Positions 8,209 through 16,020 are shown, numbered from the stretch's first letter. The stretch is DNA of 41,705 nucleotides from an uncultured Chloroflexota bacterium (GCA_937901745.1 CALGSZ010000162.1:1-41705); one strand, 5' to 3'. The notes: generated from the sequence alone by a model not told the origin. Translations and numbers: made by a program.

Positions 8209-8616
8209 ATGGTCCGCATCACTGTCGGCTCGCTGGTGTTTTTCGCGCGATGGGAGTCCGAGGCGGCCCCGAAGACGTGTGCTGCCTTCGAGCGAATGCT
8301 CCCCTTGCGGGCGAAGCTGATCCAGGCGCGCTGGAGCGGCGAGGCGGCCTGGGTGCCGTTGGGTGACCTCGATGCTGGCGTCGGCTTCGAAAATCACACC
8401 AGCCATCCGGCTCCTGGGGAGATCCTGCTCTATCCGGGCGGTTACAGCGAGACTGAAATCCTCTTCCCATATGGGGCTACTCTCTTCGCCAGCAAGATGG
8501 GACAGCTGGCGGGCAATCATTTCCTGACGATCGTTGAGGGCCGAGAGCAGTTGAAGGAGGTGGGCCGGCTTGTCCTTTGGGAGGGCGCGCAGGATATTAT
8601 CTTCGAGCACGCGTAA
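8209..8616 (+). CDS. DUF3830 family protein
   Basis: A 135-residue protein that I assign to DUF3830, a small family with a cyclophilin-like beta-barrel. Supporting features are an N-terminal strand (VRITVGSLVFFARW), a APKTCAAFERMLP segment as in cyclophilin-like folds, and a C-terminal GNHFLTIVEGREQLKEVGRLVLWEG region. The family's biochemical function is not established. The start ATG is preceded by AAGGAGAGG at good spacing. The gene is the first of a same-strand run with the BMP-type nucleoside importer, 81 bases before the binding-protein gene, which suggests a role in use of the imported compound. The 237 bases upstream, divergent from the MFS gene, must hold the promoter. Confidence 0.7.
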   Translation: MVRITVGSLVFFARWESEAAPKTCAAFERMLPLRAKLIQARWSGEAAWVPLGDLDAGVGFENHTSHPAPGEILLYPGGYSETEILFPYGATLFASKMGQLAGNHFLTIVEGREQLKEVGRLVLWEGAQDIIFEHA

Positions 8617-8642
8617 CTGTACGGATATCGTGAGTCGGGCAG

Positions 8643-8693
8643 GGCGCCAGGGGCATCTGTTTCCGGCGCCTCCAATACAACAAGCAGTGGAGG
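8643..8693 (+). promoter_or_regulatory. Possible alternative RNA hairpins around the binding-protein ribosome site
   Basis: CCTCCA (8669-8674) is complementary to TGGAGG (8688-8693), the ribosome-binding site of the next gene. GGCGCC at 8643-8648 can instead pair with GGCGCC at 8665-8670, which overlaps the first element. The two pairings exclude each other, so they could tune translation. No known riboswitch aptamer is recognised. Confidence 0.3.
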
Positions 8694-8697
8694 CAGT

Positions 8698-9813
8698 ATG
8701 AGCGAGCTGAGAATCACGCGGCGGACGGTGCTCGGCGGTTTTGGCGCGGCGGCGGTGACGGCGATCCTGCCTCGCGGCGGGCGCGTGCTCGCACAGGAAG
8801 GCGAGCCCCTGAAGATCGCCTTCGTCTATGTCGGGCCGATCGGCGACCTCGGCTGGACCTGGGCGCACGACCAGGGCCGGCTGGCGATTGAAGAAGCGTT
8901 CCCCAACGTCGAGACCAGCTATCTGGAGAGCGTCCCGGAGAATCCCTCGGACGCGGAGCGGGTCATCCGTGACTTCGCCCAGAAGGGCAACAAGATCATC
9001 TTCACGACCTCCTTCGGCTACATGGATCCGACGATCAATGTCGCCAAGGACTTCCCGGACACGGTCTTCATCCACATTTCCGGCTACAAGACCGCGGAGA
9101 ACGTCGGCACCGGCTTCGGCAAGATCGAGGAGCCGCGCTACGTCGCCGGTCAGATCGCCGGTAAGATGGCGGCGACCGGCCAACTCGGCTATGTGGCGGC
9201 CTTCCCGATCCCCGAGGTGATTCGCGGCATCAACGCCTTCACGCTCGGTGTCCGCTCGACCAACCCGGAGGCGGTCGTCAAGGTCGTCTGGACCAACACC
9301 TGGTTCGATCCGCAGAAGGAGCGGCAGGCGGCCGAGGCGCTGCTCGATGGCGGCGCTGAGGTGATCGCGCAGCACCAGGACACGCCGGGCCCGATGCAGG
9401 CCGCGCAAGACCGGGGCAAGTACGGCGTCGGCTACAACGCGGATATGAGCTCGTACGCTCCGGAGGCGGTGCTGACCTGCCCGATCTGGAACTGGGCCGC
9501 GTTCTATATCCCGACCGTCCAGGCGGTGATTGATGGAACGTGGGAGAGCAGCCAGTACTGGGGCGGCTGGCAGGACGGCGTCGTTGACCTCTCGCCGATC
9601 GGCCCGATGGTACCGGAGGATGTCAAGGCGGCGGCGGAGGCCGAGATCGAACTCTTCAAGAAGGGTGAGAAGACCATCTTCACCATCTTCAGCGGCCCGC
9701 TCAAGGATCAGAACGGCGAAGAGCGCGTGGCGGCTGGCGTGGAGATGACGGACCAAGAGATTCTGAACATGGATTGGTTCGTCGAGGGCGTCGAGGGGGA
9801 GATTCCGAGCTAA
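8698..9813 (+). CDS. BMP-family nucleoside ABC transporter substrate-binding protein
   Basis: A 371-residue extracytoplasmic binding protein of the BmpA/PnrA family, which binds purine nucleosides and related compounds. The N-terminus has a twin-arginine-like leader (TRRTVLGGFGAAAV) ending near VLAQ. There is no lipobox cysteine, unlike many BMP lipoproteins. Family landmarks include FVYVGPIGDLGWTWAHDQGR at the first strand, NKIIFTTSFGYMDP, a GQIAGKMA helix and DVIAQHQDTPG-like ligand-loop residues (AEVIAQHQDTPG). The start ATG follows TGGAGG, which may be masked by a hairpin. A small hairpin follows the stop, then the ATPase and two permease genes. Nucleoside specificity is from family knowledge. 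Confidence 0.9.
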   Translation: MSELRITRRTVLGGFGAAAVTAILPRGGRVLAQEGEPLKIAFVYVGPIGDLGWTWAHDQGRLAIEEAFPNVETSYLESVPENPSDAERVIRDFAQKGNKIIFTTSFGYMDPTINVAKDFPDTVFIHISGYKTAENVGTGFGKIEEPRYVAGQIAGKMAATGQLGYVAAFPIPEVIRGINAFTLGVRSTNPEAVVKVVWTNTWFDPQKERQAAEALLDGGAEVIAQHQDTPGPMQAAQDRGKYGVGYNADMSSYAPEAVLTCPIWNWAAFYIPTVQAVIDGTWESSQYWGGWQDGVVDLSPIGPMVPEDVKAAAEAEIELFKKGEKTIFTIFSGPLKDQNGEERVAAGVEMTDQEILNMDWFVEGVEGEIPS

Positions 9814-9814
9814 C

Positions 9815-9832
9815 GGCGCGTTCGGGCGCGCC
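9815..9832 (+). promoter_or_regulatory. Intercistronic hairpin after the binding-protein gene
   Basis: GGCGCG and CGCGCC form a 6-bp stem with a 6-base loop starting 2 bases after the stop codon. There is no T-run. Such hairpins often stabilise the transcript of the binding protein or reduce read-through, giving it excess over the membrane components. Confidence 0.4.
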
Positions 9833-9856
9833 TCGCCGGGGCACGGTGAGAGGTAG

Positions 9857-11434
9857 ATGACGCAAGCGGAACAGCCGCTCGCGGTCGAGTTGCGCGGCAT
9901 TACGAAGCGCTTCGCCGGCGTCGTCGCCAATGACGATGTCACCTTCGAGGCGCGCTTCGGCGAGGTACACGCGCTCGTCGGAGAGAATGGCGCCGGCAAG
10001 AGCACGCTGATGAGCATCCTGGCCGGGTTGTACCGGCCGGACGCGGGCACCATTCGGGTCGCCGGGGAGGTGGTCACCTTCCGCTCCCCGCGCGACTCGA
10101 TCGCTCGCGGCATCGGGATGGTCTACCAGCACTTCATGCTGGTCGAGCCCTTCACCGTGGCGGAGAACATGCTGCTCGGCAAAGAGGGGCAAGGCACCTG
10201 GCTGGAGACCGCGGCGATCGAGCGCGAGATCGACGAGCTCGGGCGGCGTTATGGCTTGGCGGTTGATCCGCGCGCGCGCATCTGGCAACTCTCCGTCGGC
10301 GAGCAGCAGCGGGTCGAAATCCTCCGGCTGCTGGAGCGCGGGGCGCGCATCCTGATCCTCGACGAGCCGACCGCGGTGCTGACGCCGCAGGAGTCTGCCG
10401 GGCTGATCCGCACCCTGCGGGAGCTGGCGGCTGATGGATTCTCCATCATCTTCATCTCGCACAAGCTGGACGAGGTGCTGGCCGTCGCTGACCGGGTGAC
10501 GGTGATGCGGCGCGGCCGCGTCGTCGCCTCCGTCGAGGCCGCGGCGACGACGAAGCACGACCTGGCGCGGCTGATGGTCGGCCGGGAGCTGGCCTCGTTC
10601 GTCGAACACGAGGGGGAGGCGCCCAGGGAAGGCACAGGCCCCTCACCTACGACATCGGCGCCCGTTCTCGAATTGTCCGGCGTCGGGGCGATGGGCGATC
10701 GGGGAGTGCCGGCGCTCACGGATGTCAACCTGCAAGTGCGGGAGGGGGAGATCCTGGGCATCGCCGGGGTTGCCGGCAACGGCCAGCGCGAGCTGGAGCA
10801 GGTGGTGACGGGGCTACGACCGGTGACCACCGGAACCGTGCGCATCGCGGGGCGGGACGTGACGAACTGCTCCCCCGCCGAGATCTCGGCGGCGGGTGTC
10901 GCGCACATCCCGGAGGACCGGCTGGCCGATGGCCTGATCCCGAGCATGGATCTCACTGGGAACGCGATCCTGCGCGAGTATCGGCGGCCGCCGATCGCCC
11001 GTGGCCCCTTCCTGATCTCACAGGCAATCGCCTCCTTTGCCGACCGACTCCTGCGCGACTATGACGTCAAGGCGCCGAACCGCCACGTCAAGGTGCGCAC
11101 CCTCTCCGGCGGCAACCAGCAGAAGTTGCTAATCGGCCGCGAGCTCACCGGCTCGCCCCGGCTAATCGTGGCAGTCCATCCCACGCGGGGCGTTGACGTG
11201 GGCGCGACCGAGACGATTCACGCCATTCTGCGCGCGCAGCGGGCGCGAGGCGCGGCGACGCTCCTCATCTCGGAGGACCTGGATGAAATCCTCGCCCTCT
11301 CCGATCGCGTCGCCGTGCTGTTCGGCGGGCGGATCGTTGGCGACCTTCCGGCGGCAGCGGCGACCCCGGACCGGCTTGGCCTGCTGATGGCCGGAGTAAC
11401 GACGCAAGAGGCGGGAGCGGCGGTTCATGACTGA
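9857..11434 (+). CDS. Nucleoside ABC transporter, double ATP-binding protein
   Basis: A 525-residue protein with two fused ATPase domains, as in the sugar/nucleoside (RbsA/YufO-type) class. Domain 1 (about 1-245) has Walker A GENGAGKST, a Q-loop (YQHFMLV), signature LSVGEQQRVEI and Walker B LILDEP. Domain 2 (about 270-515) has the degenerate Walker A of this class (GVAGNGQRE), signature LSGGNQQK and Walker B-like region LIVAVHPTRGVD. There His replaces the common Gln before PTRG, and the catalytic Glu position is non-canonical, as is usual in these transporters. The protein energises uptake at the inner face of the membrane. Its end overlaps the permease gene by 8 bases, implying translational coupling. 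Confidence 0.93.
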   Translation: MTQAEQPLAVELRGITKRFAGVVANDDVTFEARFGEVHALVGENGAGKSTLMSILAGLYRPDAGTIRVAGEVVTFRSPRDSIARGIGMVYQHFMLVEPFTVAENMLLGKEGQGTWLETAAIEREIDELGRRYGLAVDPRARIWQLSVGEQQRVEILRLLERGARILILDEPTAVLTPQESAGLIRTLRELAADGFSIIFISHKLDEVLAVADRVTVMRRGRVVASVEAAATTKHDLARLMVGRELASFVEHEGEAPREGTGPSPTTSAPVLELSGVGAMGDRGVPALTDVNLQVREGEILGIAGVAGNGQRELEQVVTGLRPVTTGTVRIAGRDVTNCSPAEISAAGVAHIPEDRLADGLIPSMDLTGNAILREYRRPPIARGPFLISQAIASFADRLLRDYDVKAPNRHVKVRTLSGGNQQKLLIGRELTGSPRLIVAVHPTRGVDVGATETIHAILRAQRARGAATLLISEDLDEILALSDRVAVLFGGRIVGDLPAAAATPDRLGLLMAGVTTQEAGAAVHD

Positions 11435-12521
11435 GGCGAGCGCCGTCGTGCGGTGGCGAGAGCGGATGCCGCTGCGAGTGGAGCGGACCCTCGAGCCATC
11501 GCTCACCGTCCGGATCCTGGTCCCCATCGTCTCGATCATCCTGGCGCTGCTGACCGGCGCGATTCTGATTCTGGTCTCGGGCGAGAACCCGATCGCCGTC
11601 TACCGCGCAATGGCACGCGGCGCGTTCGGTGACCGGTACGGCGTGGCCGAAACGCTCGTCAAGGCTATTCCGCTATTGCTCACCGGGCTCGGCGTTGCCA
11701 TCGCCTTCCGCATGCAGCTTTGGAACATCGGGGCGGAAGGACAGCTCTACCTCGGCGCGATCTTCGCGACAGGGACCGCGCTCTTCCTGTTCCCGGATTG
11801 GCCGGCGGTGCCGCTCATCACGGCGATGATCCTGGCCGGGCTGATCGGCGGCGCGGTGTGGGGACTGATCCCTGGCGTGCTGCGAGCGTGGACGGGCGCG
11901 AACGAGACGATCGTCAGCCTGATGCTCAACTACGTCGCGATCCTCTTCTCCGAGTACCTCGTGCACGGTCCGTGGAAGAACCCACAGGGCTTCGGCTTTC
12001 CGGGAACCGAGCAATTTCCTGAGGCGGCCTGGCTGCCGCGCTACGGCACCTACCGGGTGCACCTGGGCTTGGTGTTTGGCCTAGTGGCGGCGGTGGTGCT
12101 CTGGGTGATCCTGCGGCGGACGCGCTGGGGCTATGAGCTGGCGGTGACGGGCGAGAACCCGCGGGCGGCGCGCTATGCCGGGATGCGAACCCGGCGGAAC
12201 ATCATCCTGGTGATGGCGCTGAGCGGGGCGCTGGCCGGGCTGGCGGGGATGAGCGAGGTGGCCGGCGTCGGGCACCAGCTGCAGCGCAACCTCTCGCCGG
12301 GGTATGGCTACACCGCGATCATCGTCGCCTGGCTCGGACGGCTGCACCCGGCGGGGATCGTGCTCGTCTCCTTCCTCTTGGCGGCGCTGCTGGTGGGCGG
12401 CGACCAGCTCCAGATGGGGATGGGGCTGCCGGCTGCCGTCGCGCCCATGCTGCAGGGGACGATCCTCTTCTTCCTGCTCGGCGGCGAGGTGTTGACCCGG
12501 TGGCGGCTGGCGCGACGGTGA
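11427..12521 (+). CDS. Nucleoside ABC transporter permease, first subunit (YufP type)
   Basis: A 364-residue membrane protein of the BPD_transp_2 family, with about 9-10 transmembrane helices after a short cytoplasmic N-terminus. Family landmarks are AIPLLLTGLGVAIAFRMQLWNIGAEGQLYLGA and the GANETIVSLMLNYVA segment, then RTRWGYELAVTGENPRAARYAGM, the loop thought to contact the ATPase. With the adjacent smaller permease it should form the heterodimeric channel of a BMP-type importer. The ATG lies within the last codons of the ATPase gene. The C-terminus carries the usual VAWLGRLHPAGI region. Confidence 0.92.
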   Translation: MTEASAVVRWRERMPLRVERTLEPSLTVRILVPIVSIILALLTGAILILVSGENPIAVYRAMARGAFGDRYGVAETLVKAIPLLLTGLGVAIAFRMQLWNIGAEGQLYLGAIFATGTALFLFPDWPAVPLITAMILAGLIGGAVWGLIPGVLRAWTGANETIVSLMLNYVAILFSEYLVHGPWKNPQGFGFPGTEQFPEAAWLPRYGTYRVHLGLVFGLVAAVVLWVILRRTRWGYELAVTGENPRAARYAGMRTRRNIILVMALSGALAGLAGMSEVAGVGHQLQRNLSPGYGYTAIIVAWLGRLHPAGIVLVSFLLAALLVGGDQLQMGMGLPAAVAPMLQGTILFFLLGGEVLTRWRLARR

Positions 12522-12549
12522 GCGCGGGCGAGAGGAGCGGCGGCGCGAC

Positions 12550-13497
12550 GTGAGCGAGGTTTGGACGACTGATTTCCTGACTGCGGTGCTGGCGGCGGCG
12601 ATCCCGGCGGGGACGGCGATCCTCTTCGCCTGCCTGGGCGAGCTCCTGGCCGAGCGGGCGGGTGTACTCAACCTCGGCGTCGAGGGGATGATGCTGATGG
12701 GCGCCCTCGGTGGGTTCGCCTTCTGCTACTGGACGGACTCGGCCTGGATCGGCGCGATCGGCGCGCTTGCGGCCGGCGCCGCGATGGCTACCATCCACGC
12801 CGTGCTAACCGTCTCGCTGCGGGCGAACCAGGTCGTCAGCGGGCTGGCGCTGACGCTTTTCGGCACGGGGCTTTCCAGCTATCTGGGGCGCAACCTGGTC
12901 GGCAAGCCCGCGCCGGATCGCTTCTCCGACCTCGCCATTCCCGTGCTGCACGAGATTCCCGGTCTGGGCCGCATCCTCTTCGACCAGGATGCGCTGGTCT
13001 ACATCTCCTTCGTCCTCGTGCCGCTGCTCTGGCTCTGGGTCTATCGCACGCGGCAAGGGTTGGAGCTGCGCGCAGTCGGGGAGCGGCCGGAAGCTGCCGA
13101 CGCGATGGGCCTCAGCGTGACGGGGCTTCGCTACGCCTATGTCATCGTCGGCGGCGCGCTGGCGGGACTCGGCGGCGCCGCGATCTCGTTGGGCACGAAT
13201 CCCGGCTGGACGGAGGGGATGACGGCCGGTCGCGGCTGGATCGCGGTCGCGCTGGTCATCTTCGCCGGCTGGAACCCGGCGCGAGCCGCGCTGGGCGCGT
13301 ACCTCTTCGGCGGCGTCGAGGCCGCGCAGTTCCGGCTGCAAAGCATCGGCATTGGCGTCTCGCCGTTCTTCCTCAATATGCTCCCCTACCTCTTCACGAT
13401 CCTGGTGCTGGTGCTGGCGACCGGCGAGGCCGCGCGTCGCCGCATCGGCGCGCCCGCCGCTCTGGGCCGGCCGTATCTAAGGGAGGAAAGGGGTTAG
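12550..13497 (+). CDS. Nucleoside ABC transporter permease, second subunit (YufQ type)
   Basis: A 315-residue BPD_transp_2 permease with about 8 transmembrane helices. It shows the family's LGELLAERAGVLNLGVEGMMLMGA motif near residue 35, a NQVVSGLALTLFGTGLSSYLG stretch split over two helices, and the ATPase-contact loop GLELRAVGERPEAADAMG. It pairs with the product of 11427-12521. The start GTG is preceded by GAGAGGAG at 10-14 bases, and the gene begins 28 bases after the preceding stop. Its stop codon lies inside a G-rich TTAGG repeat array. The nucleoside preference comes from the family and the linked binding protein. Confidence 0.92.
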   Translation: MSEVWTTDFLTAVLAAAIPAGTAILFACLGELLAERAGVLNLGVEGMMLMGALGGFAFCYWTDSAWIGAIGALAAGAAMATIHAVLTVSLRANQVVSGLALTLFGTGLSSYLGRNLVGKPAPDRFSDLAIPVLHEIPGLGRILFDQDALVYISFVLVPLLWLWVYRTRQGLELRAVGERPEAADAMGLSVTGLRYAYVIVGGALAGLGGAAISLGTNPGWTEGMTAGRGWIAVALVIFAGWNPARAALGAYLFGGVEAAQFRLQSIGIGVSPFFLNMLPYLFTILVLVLATGEAARRRIGAPAALGRPYLREERG

Positions 13498-13514
13498 GAG
13501 TTAGGGGTTAGGGG
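13490..13514 (+). repeat. Short TTAGGNG heptamer array with quadruplex-forming potential
   Basis: Three 7-base units (TTAGGAG, TTAGGGG, TTAGGGG) lie in tandem at 13494-13514, preceded by a GGGG at 13490-13493 and GGGAGG at 13481-13486. The array contains the permease stop codon (13495-13497). Four G-runs on one strand could form a G-quadruplex. No terminator hairpin is apparent here, so the array may act at the end of the operon. Confidence 0.55.
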
Positions 13515-13726
13515 CTGTAGCGGCTGTCGAGGCCGATGCAGATGACGGAGATGACCATCACGATCAGGCCGACGATGATGAGTACGCGCAGTCCGCGGCG
13601 CAGGTCGAACTGCGGCTCGATCTCTGGCAAGTCATCGTCAGGCTCAGGTCGAAATCCGTTGTCCTCACCTGGCGCCATCCGCGGCTGATCTCCTGGCCGC
13701 GTTACGTCGTCTCGATCGTTCGCCAT
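13508..13726 (-). CDS. Small single-helix membrane protein, unknown function
   Basis: A 72-residue protein: an acidic, Asp/Pro-rich N-terminal 48 residues (DDVTRPGDQP, then EPDDDLPEIEPQFDLRRG) and a C-terminal transmembrane helix (LRVLIIVGLIVMVISVICIGL) with a very short tail. Positive residues just before the helix place the acidic part in the cytoplasm. I do not recognise a family. The ATG at 13726 follows GGAGG by 4 bases and is preferred over an ATG 30 bases further upstream that lacks a ribosome site. It is convergent with the permease gene. No partner gene is evident. Confidence 0.6.
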   Translation of the reverse strand: MANDRDDVTRPGDQPRMAPGEDNGFRPEPDDDLPEIEPQFDLRRGLRVLIIVGLIVMVISVICIGLDSRYSP

Positions 13727-13937
13727 CACGCCTCCGGGCGCTGCCTCACGTGTCATCCGCCGCGCTTGAGCGGCCGCGCTCTGCCCATCCCCTACCCGAG
13801 TCGCCCTGTCCCGGCGATGTTGCCAGTAGGCAGGCGCTCGACTCCCAGCGCCGCGCTCACTTCCCTCTGGTCAGCAATCCAACTCTTGGGCAAGGACGTG
13901 AGCGCGCTCGCGGCCTGGCTGCGCGGACTGCCGCGGT

Positions 13938-14327
13938 CTAGACCTCGTCGGGGCGAAGTCCGGCTGGTCGCTGCGGAAGGCGGCTCGGGTCCGGGACATA
14001 GATGAGCCCGAGGATCCGGCCGCTCCCGTCGCGCTGGACGTAGAGGCGGGTTTCGGGGTCCTCGACGAGGCGGTCGAACTGGTCGCGCGGCGAGCCGTAG
14101 CCATCGTAGACCATGTAGACGGCGATGCCAGGAATCCGGTGCGCGGTCCCGAGCTCGGCGCCGTTCTCATCGCGGACGATCTGCCCATCGAGGTCGTGGG
14201 CAGGCTTTTCCTCTGGCTGGGGCGCGGCGGCGCTGACGCCCTCCGTCTCGTCGGTCTCTGGCTTTGGCGTGGCCAGGACGCTGTCGTAGATGCGCTTCGC
14301 GACGTATTGGGCTCCGATCTTCTGCAC
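13938..14327 (-). CDS. Hypothetical acidic protein
   Basis: A 129-residue protein that I do not recognise. Residues 1-20 (IGAQYVAKRIYDSVL) are helical, 21-45 are a Pro/Glu/Thr-rich spacer, and the rest has alternating strand-like segments (LDGQIVRDENGAELG, GIAVYMVYDGYG, TRLYVQRDGSGRILGLIYVP). These weakly recall PRC-barrel-like folds. There is no signal peptide or transmembrane helix. The start is GTG with AGAGGAG about 7 bases upstream, a good ribosome site that supports the gene. It stands apart, 211 bases from the small membrane protein gene on the same strand. Confidence 0.6.
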   Translation of the reverse strand: MQKIGAQYVAKRIYDSVLATPKPETDETEGVSAAAPQPEEKPAHDLDGQIVRDENGAELGTAHRIPGIAVYMVYDGYGSPRDQFDRLVEDPETRLYVQRDGSGRILGLIYVPDPSRLPQRPAGLRPDEV

Positions 14328-14669
14328 GGGGAACTCCTCTTCGCGGACGATTTCGCCAGGGCGAGGTCATTGCATACAGACATAGTCCACGATTCGGGCG
14401 CGTCGTGCCAGTCCCCGACTCGTTGATGCTCTCTCGTGTGATGGCCGGGATGACGATAGGAAGGCTCAGCGCAGGGGCGAGAATACCTTCGGCAGCACGA
14501 TGCTGGCGGCGCAAACTGAGTGGTGCCTGATCTCACCGCGCCTGTCTCGTGGTCATGCTGTTGGCACGTGGGGTCTCCGGGCCTTTGATACACTCGGTAC
14601 GATGAGATAATCCCCGCTGATTGATGATTAGATGTGGACCAATCGAGTAGGTATTGCCCTGGGGGCTAA
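14328..14669. other. Intergenic region upstream of the decayed MNT/HEPN pair
   Basis: This 340-base stretch holds the upstream region of the minus-strand gene at 13938-14327 and of the plus-strand MNT/HEPN remnant. The last 100 bases are less GC-rich than the surroundings. No convincing gene, hairpin or promoter was found. A frame starting at an ATG near 14635 gives only an 18-residue basic peptide. Confidence 0.4.
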
Positions 14670-15005
14670 GCGAAGAAGACGCTCTTAGAAAACAAGCTCG
14701 CCGATATTCGGAGGTTGTGCCGGGAGTATGGCGTCTCCCGACTGGAGGTTTTCGGTTCCGTCTGCACTCCGGAGTTTGAGGAAGGAAGAAGCGACATTGA
14801 TTTCCTCGTCACCTACCCTCCGGATTACGACTACGGTCCCTGGTTGGCTCGCGTGCAAGGCTTAGAGCGGACGCTCGCTGACCTGCTAGGGGTAAGAGTC
14901 GATCTCGTGATGAACACTGCGCTTCGCGATCCCTGGTTCCGGCGCCTAGCGGACAAGACGCGACGGGTGATCTACGATGAATCAGAAATCAGCGAAGTGG
15001 CTTGA
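14670..15005 (+). pseudogene. MNT-type minimal nucleotidyltransferase antitoxin (MntA-like), start codon apparently lost
   Basis: The frame encodes a MNT-domain protein of the MntA/HepT toxin-antitoxin family. The nucleotidyltransferase motif is present (FGS, 11 residues, then DID), with a later VDLVM strand carrying the third acidic residue. Such antitoxins add AMP to a tyrosine of the HEPN toxin. The homologous N-terminal helix (LLENKLADIRRLCREYGV) starts near 14682. The frame is open only from 14670, after a TAA, and contains no ATG or GTG before it. The first usable codon, TTG at 14715, would cut off that helix and has GGAGG directly abutting it. It may therefore be poorly translated or dead. 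It overlaps the HEPN gene by 29 bases. Confidence 0.6.
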
Positions 15006-15345
15006 GGATATCCGGGGATCGTGTCGCTACATTATCGAGAGGACAGCGTCAATCACCTTTGAAGAGTACGAGAAGAATCTCGATCTACGTCTTGCCATAG
15101 AGCGACAATTGGAGATCATTGGCGAGGCTGTTAATCGTCTTGCCAAGAATGACCCTGAAGTCGTCAAGGGAATAAGACACTATCGGGAAATCATTTGATT
15201 CCGTAATCGGCTGGCGCATGGCTATGATGATATCAACCACCGGTTGGTTTGGGGCGTCATCAGACAATCCGTGCCAGATCTCTTGGCCGATGTAGAGCCG
15301 TTACATATGGCCATGATCCTCGATTTGGATGACGAGGATATGTGA
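14977..15345 (+). pseudogene. HEPN (DUF86/HepT-like) toxin interrupted by an in-frame TGA
   Basis: The first 73 codons encode the N-terminal half of a HepT-type HEPN RNase (helix with IERTASITFEEY, then LAIERQLEIIGEAVNRL and HYREII). A TGA at 15196-15198 stops it. The same frame continues after the TGA for 48 codons with FRNRLAHGYDDI, then LVWGVI and PDLLADVE, ending at TGA 15343-15345. This restores a full-length HepT of about 122 codons. The continuation carries the catalytic R-x4-H-x-Y motif, including the tyrosine that MNT partners modify. The stop falls where homologs usually have Gly (II-G-FRNRLAHG), so GGA to TGA is the simplest cause. Together with the damaged antitoxin gene, this suggests a decaying module. 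Confidence 0.75.
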
Positions 15346-15486
15346 GTCTCATCGGCCGCGTGACGTTGGAGCAGCCACGCCGCTCGGTCGATGCTCTGCT
15401 CAGGCTGCTCTGGTACACTCCTCGAAACGGTGGGTGACGCCCGCGCTAGTCGACGCGTCTCCCACACGAGAGAGGGATTTGCTGCA

Positions 15487-16020
15487 ATGACAGAGTCAAC
15501 GCCCTGTGGCGCGGGGAACGATTGCTGCAGGGGAGCATCTTCGGTAGCCGGGAAGGACTGCGCCTACCGATCGTCGGAAGAGGCGGTTGAGCTACTGCGC
15601 GCTGACGCTGGCGACGTCCAAGCCACGACGGTGACGCTCGAGCGCTCCGGCGCGGAGCGGATCGAAGCAGAGCGCCTCACGATGGATCGCTCCGGCGCGC
15701 GTGAGATCGCGGCCAAATCGGCGCAGCTCGATCGCTCCGGCGTGATGGTCCTCAAGAGCGACCGCGCTGTCCTGCACGGGACATCAGCGGTAGCGGTCGG
15801 TGCGCAGGAGGCACGGATCGTCCGCAGCATGGCGGGTGTGGTCGTCTCCGGTAACACGACGGTCGAAGGCGAGTTGCGCACACTCGTGCATGTCGGCCCG
15901 ACCGAGGGTAACGTGCGGACATTGATCGATCCAGTCGGGGCGGCGGGATTCGGCGCCGCCTTTGGGCTGGCGGTCGTGATGGGCGGACGCCTACTCCGCC
16001 GTTTCGTCTCCGGTCGGTAG
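15487..16020 (+). CDS. 15-residue-repeat (beta-solenoid-like) protein with Cys-rich head and C-terminal membrane helix
   Basis: A 177-residue protein of unknown function. The head (residues 1-28) has four cysteines (CGAGNDCC and a later C). Residues 50-124 are five tandem 15-residue units, the first three beginning T-L-E-R-S-G, T-M-D-R-S-G and Q-L-D-R-S-G. The last two are more diverged. Regular hydrophobic alternation suggests a right-handed beta-solenoid, as in bactofilin- or pentapeptide-like folds. The C-terminus has one probable transmembrane helix (AAGFGAAFGLAVVMGG) followed by RLLRRF. The ATG at 15487 has AGAGAGGG 11-13 bases upstream. An in-frame ATG at 15391 would add 32 unconvincing residues. 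A YtxH-like gene follows 60 bases later on the same strand. Confidence 0.7.
   Translation: MTESTPCGAGNDCCRGASSVAGKDCAYRSSEEAVELLRADAGDVQATTVTLERSGAERIEAERLTMDRSGAREIAAKSAQLDRSGVMVLKSDRAVLHGTSAVAVGAQEARIVRSMAGVVVSGNTTVEGELRTLVHVGPTEGNVRTLIDPVGAAGFGAAFGLAVVMGGRLLRRFVSGR
15634..15858 (+). repeat. Five tandem 45-bp units encoding 15-residue repeats
   Basis: Units at 15634-15678, 15679-15723, 15724-15768, 15769-15813 and 15814-15858 align codon by codon. The segment encoding (D/E)RSG, containing CGCTCCGGCG, is nearly identical in the first three. Units four and five match mainly at protein level. The pattern points to growth by unit duplication. Confidence 0.65.

Noticed and set aside
8071..10113. 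Long minus-strand open frame of 680 codons
   Set aside because: It is antisense to DUF3830, the binding protein and the ATPase genes, is Arg/Asp/Leu-rich and matches no family. It arises from GC-biased third positions.
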